The notes under the pieces were generated by a model. That model saw only the letters and a program-made list of their open reading frames with translations, was not told the DNA's origin and did not search any database. 64,000 nucleotides of DNA, from positions 62,001-126,000 of the forward strand of contig SHNE01000021.1 in the NCBI GenBank assembly GCA_004295015.1, in the 5' to 3' direction. Position 1 is the stretch's first letter; every line of letters begins with the position of its first letter. Below are positions 19,617-28,888 of the stretch, piece after piece. The position numbers were made by a program, and so were the translations under genes. Source of the stretch: Bacteroidota bacterium (GTDB lineage Bacteria > Bacteroidota > Bacteroidia > AKYH767-A > 2013-40CM-41-45).

Positions 19617-20162
19617 ATGTGTATTCAAATCTCCGGTTTTTCCTCAGACATTTTTAGATCCAGGATAAAGTTAGCTTTTATCTTCCTTTTTCTCATCATG
19701 CTCGGTTCTTGCACGAATGATAAAGCAGAAAGGGTAAGTTTGAGTGATGCTGCATTGCTTGATCTCATTAAGTCAAGTGCCGGTTATCAGTATTACAAAA
19801 ATACCGAAGATACTTTGATCAGCGATCCAAGCAGTCCACATGGTAGTTTTGTGAGAATTCGTTTCAATCAAACAGCAGCCGCTGCGATGAATTCGGATAT
19901 GAGCGCTCTCGGTGGATCCAGATTTCCGGATGGATCGATAGTGGTGAAAGAAATCTATGCTACATCAGGGGGTGATATTAAATTCTATGCTGCTATGTTC
20001 AAAACCAGCATGGATGAAAATACCGGAGGTGATTGGATTTGGGGGGAATACCGTGGCAACGGAGAAACTTTTTACTCAACATCCAAGAAGGGAGCTGACT
20101 GCACGGCTTGCCACGGAGCCAGTGGAAATGTTGATTTGGTGAGAACCTTTTCATTGCATTAA
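19617..20162 (+). CDS. P460-like c-type haem lipoprotein (paralogue 2)
   Basis: A 181-residue predicted lipoprotein with hydrophobic signal segment and lipobox LGSC (Cys32). It shares the arrangement of its upstream neighbour: VKEIYATSGGDIKFYAAMFK, then GGDWIWGEY, then CTACH at 162-166. The ATG at 19617 is used because the open frame further upstream runs through the terminator at 19550-19579. Probably a periplasm-facing haem protein. It and paralogue 1 look like a tandem duplication that has diverged. Substrate and partners unknown. Confidence 0.75.
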   Translation: MCIQISGFSSDIFRSRIKLAFIFLFLIMLGSCTNDKAERVSLSDAALLDLIKSSAGYQYYKNTEDTLISDPSSPHGSFVRIRFNQTAAAAMNSDMSALGGSRFPDGSIVVKEIYATSGGDIKFYAAMFKTSMDENTGGDWIWGEYRGNGETFYSTSKKGADCTACHGASGNVDLVRTFSLH

Positions 20163-20180
20163 ACTAATTTCCTGTTTTTA

Positions 20181-20795
20181 ATGAAAGTAAATACCAATAG
20201 CTGGAATCGGATACGCTATACATTTTACACACCGATTTATGATTTGATTGGGAAATATTTTGCAGCTTCAAGAAAAGCTTCTGTGAATTCTTTGGAAATA
20301 AAATCAGGGGATAAAATATTAATTATAGGTGCAGGAACGGGACTTGATCTGGAATTTCTTCCTCAGGATTGTGAAATCACACTTACAGATATCACTCCTT
20401 CAATGTTTGAAAAAGTCAGACGCAGAAATAGTAAATTGAAACGAAATATTGTCGTGTTGGTGATGGATGGGCAAGACTTAACTTTTTCTGAGAATAGTTT
20501 TGATAAAATAATCCTTCACCTCATTCTTGCTGTAATTCCTGATCCTGTTGCTTGTCTTCGTGAAACCGAACGTGTTCTTAAAGCAGGTGGGAGGGTAGCA
20601 GTATTTGATAAATTTTTGCCAAAAAATAAAAAGGCAGGGGTAGTCCGAAAGTTTTTCAATTTATTTACCAATTTGTTTTTTAGTGATATCACCAGAGATT
20701 TCGAATCCATTCAGACAAAAACAATTTTCCGGATCTTGTCGGATGTCCCTGCTGATTTCAGGGGAAATTTCAGAAGGATTTTGTTGAGCAAGTGA
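20181..20795 (+). CDS. Class I SAM-dependent methyltransferase
   Basis: A 204-residue methyltransferase with SAM motif I ILIIGAGTGLDLEFL (about residues 49-63), an acidic residue after strand 2 (LTDITPSM), motif II VMDGQDLTF and a post-motif LKAGGRVAVFDKFLP. Overall it resembles UbiE/PmtA-type enzymes that methylate quinones or phospholipid head groups. The basic C-terminal segment would suit a membrane substrate, but this is inference. It starts 18 bases after the second P460-like gene and may share its transcript. Confidence 0.8.
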   Translation: MKVNTNSWNRIRYTFYTPIYDLIGKYFAASRKASVNSLEIKSGDKILIIGAGTGLDLEFLPQDCEITLTDITPSMFEKVRRRNSKLKRNIVVLVMDGQDLTFSENSFDKIILHLILAVIPDPVACLRETERVLKAGGRVAVFDKFLPKNKKAGVVRKFFNLFTNLFFSDITRDFESIQTKTIFRILSDVPADFRGNFRRILLSK

Positions 20796-20900
20796 TCTGC
20801 TGCACATTCTGATTGAAGGCGGGTGTTGCTATGTTTTTTATCCTGAGCTTTGATTGATTCAGTAATGTAAGTGGCAGAGGTTTTTCGTTCCGGAAGGAGC

Positions 20901-20932
20901 AAAAAAAAGTCCCCTGAACAATCAGGGGACTT
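20901..20932 (-). terminator. Rho-independent terminator of ppiD
   Basis: An 11-base-pair perfect stem (20907-20917 with 20922-20932) with a four-base loop. On the minus strand it is followed by an uninterrupted T run (A run 20901-20908 on the plus strand). It lies 22 bases downstream of the PpiD stop. No T run follows on the plus strand, so it acts in one direction. Confidence 0.92.
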
Positions 20933-20954
20933 AGTAAATTAAATATGAATTTTC

Positions 20955-23048
20955 TTAGTAAAACTTGCCGCGATTATCTTCGATGTTTGCCTTTTCTTTT
21001 AGTGCATTGAAGACCTCATACTCGCTTCTTGATTTACGCTGATCAACCAATTGTTTGATGTTAGCGCTGTAATCAGTGATAGCGGCAGGCTCAGTGAAGG
21101 ATTTAACGAAGATTACAATTACTCCATTTTCTCCTTTGATTGGTTTTGATAAGCTTCCGGCCTTCATCCCGAATATGGTTCCTACAGCTTTATTTTCATT
21201 TCCCAATCCCTGAATGTATGGATTCTGAAAATTGATTGCATCGGCATCGCTGCTGTTTACATTTAATTTCTGCGCCAATGCTTCCATCGTGGTGGCACCT
21301 GCGGCTTTAATTTTTTCAGCCAGAATCTCCGCCTTCTTATCTTTACGAACTTCCGCAGTTACTTGCTCACGTACACTTTCAAGAGGCAGGGTTCCTTTAT
21401 CCTTAATATCGACAAGTTTGGCTATAACATATTTTTCTCCAAGACTAAACGCTTTGGAAACATCGCCCTTCTTAGCCTGATAAACCCAACGAACAAGTTC
21501 ACGTGGTGATTCAAGACCGGGAATGTTTTTATCAGTTTCACGGATGTTATCAGCGATACGCTTGTTCAGGCCTTGTTTGATACAAGCACTGTCAAATAAA
21601 ATGGCTGTATTGTTCATCGAAGCAAACTGATTTGCCTTTCCATAAATATTATCATAGGTTTTTTGCGAAGCTTCAACTTTCCGCTCCAGCGTTGCAACCT
21701 GAATTTGTTTTGATGGAACACCTTTATCCATTATTTCAATGAGGTGAACACCAAACTGTGATGTAACGATTGGCATATCGCCTTTCTTGCCTTCAAAACA
21801 TGCATCGTTAAACGGCTTAACCATAGCTCCTGATCTGAACCAACCCAGGTCTCCGCCCTTGGCACCTGATCCGGGATCCTTCGAGAATACCTGAGCCAGA
21901 TCTGCAAACTTTGCTCCACGCTTGATAGCGGATTTTAGACTGTCGGCAGTATTTCTTGCTTTTGTCGTGTCTCCATTTTCAATTGAAATCAGGATATGTC
22001 TTGCCTTAACTGAATCCGGAATAAATCGGTCTGCAACCAATTTTGAAATTTTAAATATATCTCCATCCATATAAGGACCTACCATTTTTCCGACCGGGGC
22101 ATTGAAGAGGGAAGTATCAAGAGTAGCTGTCAGGCTTCCCTTTGCATGATAGGTAGAATCAAACGGAACGTCGCTGTATTGATTTACGAAATTGATGTCG
22201 TTAGTGCTTTCTGCAAACTCTGTAGCTTTTCTATTTATCCATTCTGTTACTTCCTGACGGTCCTCTGCAGATGGAGTGATATCAAAAGTTACATATTCAA
22301 TTTTACGGATAGATTCAGTCTGCTTATACTTTGCAGCATTCGCACTATGATAAGCTTTCAGGTCGCTTTCTTCGACTTTTACAGTGCTATCTGCAATGGT
22401 ATTATAGTCCAATCGAAGATAACTGATAGATGCTGTACGCTGAGCTTCTGTATATGCTTCTTTTGCTTCTGTGTTTGTTACGAACAAACCTGCCTTGAGC
22501 ATATCTTTATATTTACTCGCAATTCTTTCTTCACGGATAGCGTCTTCAAATTGTCTCCACTGGCGCTGTGTTTTTTCATCTGCATTGGGGAGGTTCTTCA
22601 GAAATTTAACAACCGAAGCAGCATCAAACTGTCCGGTGTTTGGATCTGAAAATGCCTGCTTCACTTGTGGATGTGGATTCGCTCCTGTGCACATTTCATA
22701 AAGTTCTTCAGAGCTAACAGAGATACCAAGTTTCTTGTATTCCACCCCGAGTGTGTTTTCATTCACAAACATTCCCCATGCCTGCTCACGCAACATGTCC
22801 TGAGTGTTTTGATCAATATTATCTGATTGAGTATTGATTCTGTAGTTTTCGGTGAGCATTTCTACTCGTTTCTCAAATTCTGAATAGTGTACCTTTTCAT
22901 CGGCAACTTCGCCGACAACGTCACTGTTTCCGCCGAAAATTCCTGCACCGGAAGAGAAAACATCTCCTAAAATAAAAGCAAGAAGTGAAACACCGATAAA
23001 CCCGATGAGTAATCCGACGCGCTTTCTGATACTGCCAATAACTGCCAT
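20955..23048 (-). CDS. ppiD: Membrane-anchored peptidyl-prolyl isomerase/chaperone (PpiD-like)
   Basis: Periplasmic folding factor anchored in the inner membrane. The 697-residue product has an N-terminal transmembrane helix (about 11-31, RVGLLIGFIGVSLLAFILGD), a SurA-like chaperone region, and a parvulin-type rotamase domain (about 345-440) with ARHILIS, KDPGSGAKGGDLGWF and SQFGVHLIEI. A second, parvulin-like degenerate region follows. It is the last gene of the minus-strand lptC block and has its own terminator. Bacteroidota commonly carry this SurA_N_3-type protein in place of a classical PpiD. Confidence 0.92.
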   Translation of the reverse strand: MAVIGSIRKRVGLLIGFIGVSLLAFILGDVFSSGAGIFGGNSDVVGEVADEKVHYSEFEKRVEMLTENYRINTQSDNIDQNTQDMLREQAWGMFVNENTLGVEYKKLGISVSSEELYEMCTGANPHPQVKQAFSDPNTGQFDAASVVKFLKNLPNADEKTQRQWRQFEDAIREERIASKYKDMLKAGLFVTNTEAKEAYTEAQRTASISYLRLDYNTIADSTVKVEESDLKAYHSANAAKYKQTESIRKIEYVTFDITPSAEDRQEVTEWINRKATEFAESTNDINFVNQYSDVPFDSTYHAKGSLTATLDTSLFNAPVGKMVGPYMDGDIFKISKLVADRFIPDSVKARHILISIENGDTTKARNTADSLKSAIKRGAKFADLAQVFSKDPGSGAKGGDLGWFRSGAMVKPFNDACFEGKKGDMPIVTSQFGVHLIEIMDKGVPSKQIQVATLERKVEASQKTYDNIYGKANQFASMNNTAILFDSACIKQGLNKRIADNIRETDKNIPGLESPRELVRWVYQAKKGDVSKAFSLGEKYVIAKLVDIKDKGTLPLESVREQVTAEVRKDKKAEILAEKIKAAGATTMEALAQKLNVNSSDADAINFQNPYIQGLGNENKAVGTIFGMKAGSLSKPIKGENGVIVIFVKSFTEPAAITDYSANIKQLVDQRKSRSEYEVFNALKEKANIEDNRGKFY

Positions 23049-23316
23049 TGTAATTAATTTAATTTTTGAGTGTTAGCTTTTATTTCATTTTGATCTGATC
23101 CGCAGAACTCCTGTAAGTGTCTAAAAAATAGGCATATACAGTAAATTATAGAATAAAACCACAAAATGAGGGGCGAATATACAACCGCGAAGCCGAATTT
23201 AAAAGGAAAGCGGATAAATGCCTGAAAAATTGCTTGCTCTCAGGGAATCAGGATATTGGAAAGAACATGCTAAGGGAAAAAAGGCCAAAATCAGCTTTAA
23301 TTCTTTATAAAAACGA

Positions 23317-24171
23317 TCATAAAGAAACAGCCGCAAAAGTATCCCCTTGGCTTATATCTCCCGAAGTATACCCTTTTCGAAACCAACGCATTCTTTGCTC
23401 GGATGTTCCGTGTGTGAATGCATCAGGTACAATATAGCCCTGGGATTGTTTTTGGAGACGATCATCCCCAATGGCATTGGCAGCGTTTAGAGCTTCTTCA
23501 ATGTCACCTTCATCAAGAATCGATTTCATTTTTTCCGCATGGTGAGCCCAAAGTCCTGCGAAAAAATCTGCCTGCAGCTCCAGCCGAACACTCAGTTTGT
23601 TGTATTCCTCTTCACTCATTTGACTTCGTTGTGCATGAACTTTATCAGAGATACCCAGTAAGTTCTGCACATGGTGACCGACCTCATGGGCTATCACATA
23701 TGCCATGGCAAAATCACCGGGCGCATTGAAACGTGTTTTTAATTCATCGTAAAAAGATAAATCGATATAGATTCTTTGATCACCTGAACAATAAAAAGGA
23801 CCGGAACTTGAAGATGCATTGCCACAAGCGGAACTCACCTGATTTCTGAAGAGAACCAAAATCGGTTCCCTGTACTGCATTCCGCCCGAAGTAAAAATGG
23901 TGTTCCATACATCTTCGTTATCTGCCAAAACAACTTTTACAAAATTTGCCGCTTCTTCGTCTGCAGCAGAAGGAATGTAGTCGCTTTGCTCATTTGTTAT
24001 TTGTCCATCAGGCATTATCTGCTGAAGTACTTTGCCGGGATCTTCTCCCAGGAGCAATGAAATTATTAGCACAATAATAACTCCAATTCCGCCCCCGACA
24101 ACTGTCCTTCTACCTCCTGAAGACCTGCGATCTTCAACATTTGAACTTTCTCTTCTTCCTTTCCAGCGCAT
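23317..24171 (-). CDS. YpfJ-type neutral zinc metallopeptidase
   Basis: A 284-residue membrane-anchored putative protease. It has a basic N-terminus, one transmembrane helix (about 23-41) and a zincin domain with HEVGHH at residues 162-167 (His162, Glu163, His166). Two Cys (about 116 and 128) bracket a Ser-rich loop, and the family pattern RLELQADFFAGLWAHH supplies a later acidic residue, the likely third zinc ligand. The family (YpfJ/KPN_02809 type) has no well-defined substrate. It starts 20 bases after the CNNM-like gene, suggesting an operon. Confidence 0.9.
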   Translation of the reverse strand: MRWKGRRESSNVEDRRSSGGRRTVVGGGIGVIIVLIISLLLGEDPGKVLQQIMPDGQITNEQSDYIPSAADEEAANFVKVVLADNEDVWNTIFTSGGMQYREPILVLFRNQVSSACGNASSSSGPFYCSGDQRIYIDLSFYDELKTRFNAPGDFAMAYVIAHEVGHHVQNLLGISDKVHAQRSQMSEEEYNKLSVRLELQADFFAGLWAHHAEKMKSILDEGDIEEALNAANAIGDDRLQKQSQGYIVPDAFTHGTSEQRMRWFRKGYTSGDISQGDTFAAVSL

Positions 24172-24191
24172 GTTTTAATATTAAGCCAAAA

Positions 24192-25463
24192 TTAAGAAAT
24201 GATCTTTAGCCTTACTTGTTCAATTTTATTGTTCTTAACCTTTACGGCAGTGATAGCAAAAGGCGGTATCATAATTTCTTCTCCCGGAGTAGGGATGTTT
24301 TCATGATGATGAAAAATAAATCCTCCTAAAGTTTCATAACTTTCATGTTCAGGAAAATTCAATTCGTATTTCTTATTTAGGTAATCAATCTCAAGTCTTC
24401 CTGAAAAAAGAAACTCACTCTCACTGATTTGTTTTTCTGTTCCTTCGTTCACATCATGCTCATCCTGGATTTCTCCAAAAATCTCCTCGATGAGATCTTC
24501 GAGCGTAATCAGACCGGAGGTGCCTCCAAATTCATCTACCACTATGGCTACACTCCTGTGCTGGTTGGTAAATTGCTTTAGTAACTCATCAGCAGCCATC
24601 ACTTCAGGAACAATACTCACAGGCAATAAAATTTGTTTAATGTCGTCGGGTTTTTTAAACATCTCCGTACTGTGAGCGAAACCAATGATATTATCAATAT
24701 TATCCCTGTAAACCATTATGCGGCTTAGCTCGGTCTCCACAAATTTTTGTCTGAGTGCGCTAATACTTTCTTCAACATCAATTGCGATAATTTCCTTTCG
24801 TGGAATCATACATTCACGAACTTTTACATCTTTAAAATCCAATGCATTTTGAAATATGCGGATCTCAGCATCCATTTCGTCAACCTGGCTGTTTTTACTT
24901 GTAAGATCCTTGATATAAAAATCCAAATCAACTTTTCCAAAAACCGGTCTTTCGTCGGTAATTTCTATTCCCATGACGCGGCGAAGAATAAATCTTCCGA
25001 TTCCGAGAACGATCCAAACAATAGGAGCGAGTAAGTAAGATATTAACTTAATTGGGATAGCCAGAAGTTTTAAAATACCATTCGGGTTGATTCGGAAAAT
25101 TGCTTTAGGTAAAAATTCAGCAAACACCAGGATGATCAGTGTACTTGTGATCGTTTGAATGATGAGCAAACTTCCTTCTCCATGTAATTGCTTAGGTAAA
25201 AACGAACGCAATACATCCATGGTAAGGATATCCTGAGCCATGATGGTTCCGTAGATGACAAGTGCGACATTGTTCGCAACAAGCATGGTGGCAATAAATT
25301 TTGAAGGTGTCTTAACAAATCCCCAAATAATCTTCGCAGGAATACTGCCTTGACTACGGTCGAGTTCTATGCGGAGTTTGTTTAATGAGATGAAAGCAAT
25401 CTCACTCCCAGATGCAAATGCCGAAAAGAGAAGTGAAAGAAGGATAATGGTCCAATCGGACAT
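24192..25463 (-). CDS. CNNM/CorC-type transporter-associated protein (DUF21-CBS-CorC)
   Basis: A 423-residue inner-membrane protein: DUF21/CNNM transmembrane domain (about 1-170, beginning GSEIAFISLNKLRIELDRS), two CBS motifs (about 200-320, the second ending EFGGTSGLITLEDLIEEIFGE), and a C-terminal CorC_HlyC domain. Members are implicated in Mg2+ or other divalent cation efflux, often annotated haemolysin-like. A paralogous architecture occurs in the GldE part of the gene at 51387-53375. Position between lptC and ppiD is typical of Bacteroidota. Confidence 0.92.
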   Translation of the reverse strand: MSDWTIILLSLLFSAFASGSEIAFISLNKLRIELDRSQGSIPAKIIWGFVKTPSKFIATMLVANNVALVIYGTIMAQDILTMDVLRSFLPKQLHGEGSLLIIQTITSTLIILVFAEFLPKAIFRINPNGILKLLAIPIKLISYLLAPIVWIVLGIGRFILRRVMGIEITDERPVFGKVDLDFYIKDLTSKNSQVDEMDAEIRIFQNALDFKDVKVRECMIPRKEIIAIDVEESISALRQKFVETELSRIMVYRDNIDNIIGFAHSTEMFKKPDDIKQILLPVSIVPEVMAADELLKQFTNQHRSVAIVVDEFGGTSGLITLEDLIEEIFGEIQDEHDVNEGTEKQISESEFLFSGRLEIDYLNKKYELNFPEHESYETLGGFIFHHHENIPTPGEEIMIPPFAITAVKVKNNKIEQVRLKIIS

Positions 25464-25591
25464 GTGGTTTCAGTAATTTTTACAAAGATAAGAAAAGAAT
25501 AATCTGATTGATTCTCGAATCTTCCGGGCGGTTCAGAAGGTTCTGCCGCAGAATTTATCGATGCCGGGTGTACACATCAACATCAGACTTA

Positions 25592-25795
25592 TCAGTGATA
25601 TTTCGCCGCATCACGATCTTGCTTCTCGAAGCGAATTCGTTGGCGATGTCTGATATTGTACATGACGATGGCAATTAGTGTAATACCCAGCATCCATATG
25701 GCAGATTCCCAGCCCTCAATAAAAAATTGATAAACTGCAATGATTGCCGTTATTAATGCAATAATCAACCAGGATATTTCAAGAATCCTTATCAT
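25592..25795 (-). CDS. Small two-helix membrane protein in the lptC operon
   Basis: A 67-residue protein with two hydrophobic helices (about 6-25 and 30-46) and a very polar basic C-terminal tail (RHRQRIRFEKQDRD). Its ATG overlaps the end of lptC by 17 bases, so translation is coupled. Function unknown. Its place between lptC and a CNNM-like gene suggests a role in envelope biogenesis, an inference from context only. Confidence 0.8.
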   Translation of the reverse strand: MIRILEISWLIIALITAIIAVYQFFIEGWESAIWMLGITLIAIVMYNIRHRQRIRFEKQDRDAAKYH

Positions 25796-26339
25796 GTTTT
25801 GTATTATTTATAGGAAAAGTTCCTTTGACATTGAAAATTTTGTACTTCGAAAAATTCTGATTCGCTTCGAATCCATTCCCATAGATGATTTCATCCTTGG
25901 TGGTTATTTTCACAAATTCATCGCTTGTAAGCTTCTCTCTTTTCTCATCCCAAACTAAATGTTCAGTATTTAGCTGCTCTCCTTTTTCATTTACAACAAC
26001 AACATTTTTTCTTGCTTCCATTTTTTGTTCCTTCTCATAGCGTATGCCGTAATCAGCGTCCATCCTGCTTTTCACATTCAATTGATCATCAAAAAAAGTG
26101 GCCCGTAGTCCCTTGGTCATCTCAAAGTAAGGATTCTCTGACTCAAATCGTTCCATTAATGGTGCACTTACCTCAACCTGAACTTTGGCGGAATCACTGT
26201 ATATTATTTTGATGTTTTTTGCAGTTTCAATGTGGCTGTTTTCGGCTTTTGCGTAGAATTTTACCTTGCTCAAATCATTTTCACAGCCGATAAGGAATAT
26301 CAGTATGACAGAGAATAAAAGGGATTTGGTCAAAAGCAT
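25779..26339 (-). CDS. lptC: LPS export protein LptC
   Basis: Inner-membrane-anchored periplasmic component of the Lpt bridge that passes lipopolysaccharide from LptBFG to LptA. The 186-residue product has an N-terminal hydrophobic segment with a lipobox-like LIGC (Cys19), so it may be a lipoprotein, then a beta-jellyroll repeat region. Diagnostic LptC elements are PYFEMTKGLRATFFD, KMEARKNVVVVNEKGEQLNTEHLVWD and IYGNGFEANQNFSKYKI. First gene of the minus-strand envelope block. Confidence 0.9.
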   Translation of the reverse strand: MLLTKSLLFSVILIFLIGCENDLSKVKFYAKAENSHIETAKNIKIIYSDSAKVQVEVSAPLMERFESENPYFEMTKGLRATFFDDQLNVKSRMDADYGIRYEKEQKMEARKNVVVVNEKGEQLNTEHLVWDEKREKLTSDEFVKITTKDEIIYGNGFEANQNFSKYKIFNVKGTFPINNTKHDKDS

Positions 26340-26343
26340 CGCA

Positions 26344-26351
26344 CAAATCTA
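26344..26351 (-). promoter_or_regulatory. -7 promoter box immediately upstream of lptC
   Basis: On the minus strand this reads TAGATTTG, an exact TAnnTTTG match, with its final G only 4 bases before the lptC ATG. A transcript starting at the usual distance would be leaderless or nearly so. Confidence 0.55.
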
Positions 26352-26695
26352 ATTGAAATGCATCAAAAGGGATAATTATTTCAATAATGAAGGTACAAAT
26401 TTCTTCTGTACCTGCCATGTTTCTGTTTAGAGCTTCCTTTTGACTTGCTGTTCAAATTCTTAGCCTTGAATTAGAATGTAAGCTGTCATTTTCTGCCTTG
26501 CTCTCCTTGAATCCACAACTTACCCAACTCTTGAATGCGGTTGATCATGATACTATGGCTTTGATTCATCGGTGGAGTCGTTTCAAGTGATATTAAACCT
26601 CATATTCTGAGCTTTTTATCTGTTAATGAAAGGTTAATCTCCACAACAGAGCTTTTGATTTTAGTACTTTTGTAAGCCCAAACTCAATAATAAAA
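26352..26695 (+). other. Divergent intergenic region between lptC and the M13 peptidase
   Basis: About 340 bases with no supportable gene or repeat. It contains the lptC -7 box at its left border and the peptidase -7 box (26665-26672) at its right. Otherwise nothing recognisable. Confidence 0.5.
26665..26672 (+). promoter_or_regulatory. -7 promoter box upstream of the M13 peptidase
   Basis: TACTTTTG matches TAnnTTTG exactly, 23 bases before the ATG. No convincing -33 box is seen. Confidence 0.55.
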
Positions 26696-28741
26696 ATGAA
26701 AAAACCAATTCAACTTGCTCTGATCCTCGCCACTGCATCATTTACTTTGCATTATGCATGTCAGCAAAGCGAGGCTACAAAAAGTGCAGGTATTAATCTT
26801 GCCAACTTAGACACAACGATAAGATCCTGCGACAATTTTTATCATCATGCTACCGGAGGCTGGACAAAGTTGAATCCAATTCCGGAAGATCAGGTTCGAT
26901 GGGGTACTTTCAGTGAACTGGCTGAGAATAATAAAAAACACTTGTATGAACTGGCTGAAGCCGCATCAAAAAAAACGGATGCCGCTAAAGGAAGCCCTGA
27001 ACAGTTAGTTGGAGATTTTTGGTATAGTGCCATGGATACTGCAAACATCGAAAAGGCGGGTGCTGCTCCTATCAAAGCCGACATGGAAAGTATTGATAAG
27101 CTTAACAACACTGACGATGTACTCAACTTTGTATCTAAACTTCAAATGTGGGGTGCAAATCCAATGTTTGGATTCTATGCAGGGCAGGATCCGAAAAATT
27201 CTGAAGTAGTTGTGCCGCAATTGTATCAGGGTGGATTATCCCTTCCGGATCGTGATTATTATTTGAATGATGATTCCCGTTCTAAATTGATTCGTGATGA
27301 ATTTAAAAAACACATCACTAAAATGTTTGAGCTGTATGGACTGGATCAGGCAAGTTCAAAAAAGTACTCTGAAGTGGTCTTCAATCTTGAAAAGAATCTG
27401 GCTGCTGCTTCCATGACGCGTACAGATCAACGAGATCCATTCAAAACTTACAATAAATTTACGCTCCAGGGTTTGGATTCATTGACGCCTGCAATTTCCT
27501 GGACTACTATGATGAAGAGGATGGAAGTCACCGGTAACTATGATTACCTGGTAATAGGACAGCCGGATTTTTTAAAAGAGTTAAATAAGCAAGTAGCTAC
27601 CGCCTCACTTGATGAATGGAAAATATACCTCAAATGGCATTTACTGAATCTTGCGGCAAACGTTCTCAGTAATGATTTTGTTATGCAGGATTTTTATTTC
27701 AACAACCAAATCTTAAGCGGACAAAAGCAAATTCAGCAGCGTTGGAAAAGAATGGTAAGCTTCACAGATGGATACATTGGTGATGCTTTGGGTCAATTGT
27801 ATGTGGCTAAATATTTTCCGCCGGCTGCTAAGAAACGAGCTGATGAACTTGTTGCTAATTTAATGGCTGTGTATAAAGACCGTATTCAGAAATTGGATTG
27901 GATGAGTGATATAACAAAAGTTAAAGCCACTGAAAAACTAAATGCTATCAAAACCAAAATTGGTTACACCGATAAGTTTAAGGATTACAAGGGTCTGGTA
28001 ATCACCCGCGATAATTTTTTCGCCAATCTTATGAATGCCACTCGATGGAATTATAAAGACATGATCGATCAGATCGGTAAACCGGTTGATCGTACTCAAT
28101 GGGGCATGACTCCCCCTACAGTTAATGCCTATTATCACCCTTTACTGAATGAAATAGTTTTCCCTGCCGGAATTTTGCAACCACCATTCTTTGATTTTCA
28201 TGCAGACGATGCTGTCAATTACGGAGGGATCGGTGCCGTTATTGGTCATGAGATAACGCATGGTTTCGATGATGAGGGAAGAAATTATGATGCAAAAGGT
28301 AATCTTAACAGCTGGTGGTTACCTGAAGATTCTGCGAAGTTTATGTCACGCGCTCAAACAATCATTGATCAGTTTAATGCTTATACGGTGCTGGATTCCC
28401 TGCACGTAAATGGCAAACTGACTCTTGGAGAGAACATCGCTGATTTAGGTGGAGTAAGCATCGCATATGAAGCCTTCAAACGTACGAGCCAGGGAAAAGG
28501 GGACACCAAAATTGATGGTCTCAGCCCTGATCAGCGCTTTTTCATCGGATTCGCAACGATTTGGGCAGGTGATATACGTCCGGAAGCGGCCGCGCAACGA
28601 ATCATCACGGATCCACATTCCCCGGCTATCTACCGCGTTAATGGATCTTTAAGCAACCTTCCTGAATTTTATAAGGCTTTTAATGTAGTGGAAGGGGATC
28701 AGATGTTTAGAGCAGATTCAATCAGAGTAAAAATCTGGTAA
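26696..28741 (+). CDS. M13 family (neprilysin/PepO-like) zinc metallopeptidase
   Basis: A 681-residue secreted oligopeptidase, probably a lipoprotein (signal peptide ending YACQQ, Cys22). Catalytic zinc motif HEITH at residues 518-522 (Glu519 catalytic), third ligand Glu579 in ENIADLGG, and substrate-binding NAYYHP at about 475. The N-terminal half has the family fold entry with CDNFYHHATGGW. M13 enzymes cleave short peptides, here likely in the periplasm or at the cell surface for nutrition or peptide turnover. Single-gene unit with its own promoter and terminator. Confidence 0.95.
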   Translation: MKKPIQLALILATASFTLHYACQQSEATKSAGINLANLDTTIRSCDNFYHHATGGWTKLNPIPEDQVRWGTFSELAENNKKHLYELAEAASKKTDAAKGSPEQLVGDFWYSAMDTANIEKAGAAPIKADMESIDKLNNTDDVLNFVSKLQMWGANPMFGFYAGQDPKNSEVVVPQLYQGGLSLPDRDYYLNDDSRSKLIRDEFKKHITKMFELYGLDQASSKKYSEVVFNLEKNLAAASMTRTDQRDPFKTYNKFTLQGLDSLTPAISWTTMMKRMEVTGNYDYLVIGQPDFLKELNKQVATASLDEWKIYLKWHLLNLAANVLSNDFVMQDFYFNNQILSGQKQIQQRWKRMVSFTDGYIGDALGQLYVAKYFPPAAKKRADELVANLMAVYKDRIQKLDWMSDITKVKATEKLNAIKTKIGYTDKFKDYKGLVITRDNFFANLMNATRWNYKDMIDQIGKPVDRTQWGMTPPTVNAYYHPLLNEIVFPAGILQPPFFDFHADDAVNYGGIGAVIGHEITHGFDDEGRNYDAKGNLNSWWLPEDSAKFMSRAQTIIDQFNAYTVLDSLHVNGKLTLGENIADLGGVSIAYEAFKRTSQGKGDTKIDGLSPDQRFFIGFATIWAGDIRPEAAAQRIITDPHSPAIYRVNGSLSNLPEFYKAFNVVEGDQMFRADSIRVKIW

Positions 28742-28785
28742 AGTTCAATGCCTTACTCTGTTTAGTTTAAACAAATATTTCATTC

Positions 28786-28820
28786 ATCCTCCTGACTCTT
28801 GCGTCAGGAGGATTTTTATT
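28786..28820 (+). terminator. Rho-independent terminator after the M13 peptidase
   Basis: An 11-base-pair perfect stem (28786-28796 with 28803-28813) around a six-base loop, followed by TTTTATTT. It lies 44 bases after the peptidase stop. Confidence 0.88.
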
Positions 28821-28874
28821 TCAAATATTACTGAATCATTTTCGTCAAAACTGTAATGCTTCGATAAAAGGGAA

Positions 28875-28882
28875 TAACTTTG
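28875..28882 (+). promoter_or_regulatory. -7 promoter box at the start of the helicase gene
   Basis: TAACTTTG matches TAnnTTTG exactly. Its final TTG is an in-frame potential start codon, but the real ATG is 6 bases further on. Transcription would begin at or very near that ATG, giving a leaderless message. Confidence 0.6.
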
Positions 28883-28888
28883 TCTCAG

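Noticed and set aside
23334..23341. Minus-strand -7 box near the end of the YpfJ-type gene
   Set aside because: It matches TAnnTTTG but lies inside the coding end, nearly 290 bases before ppiD, and has no -33 partner.
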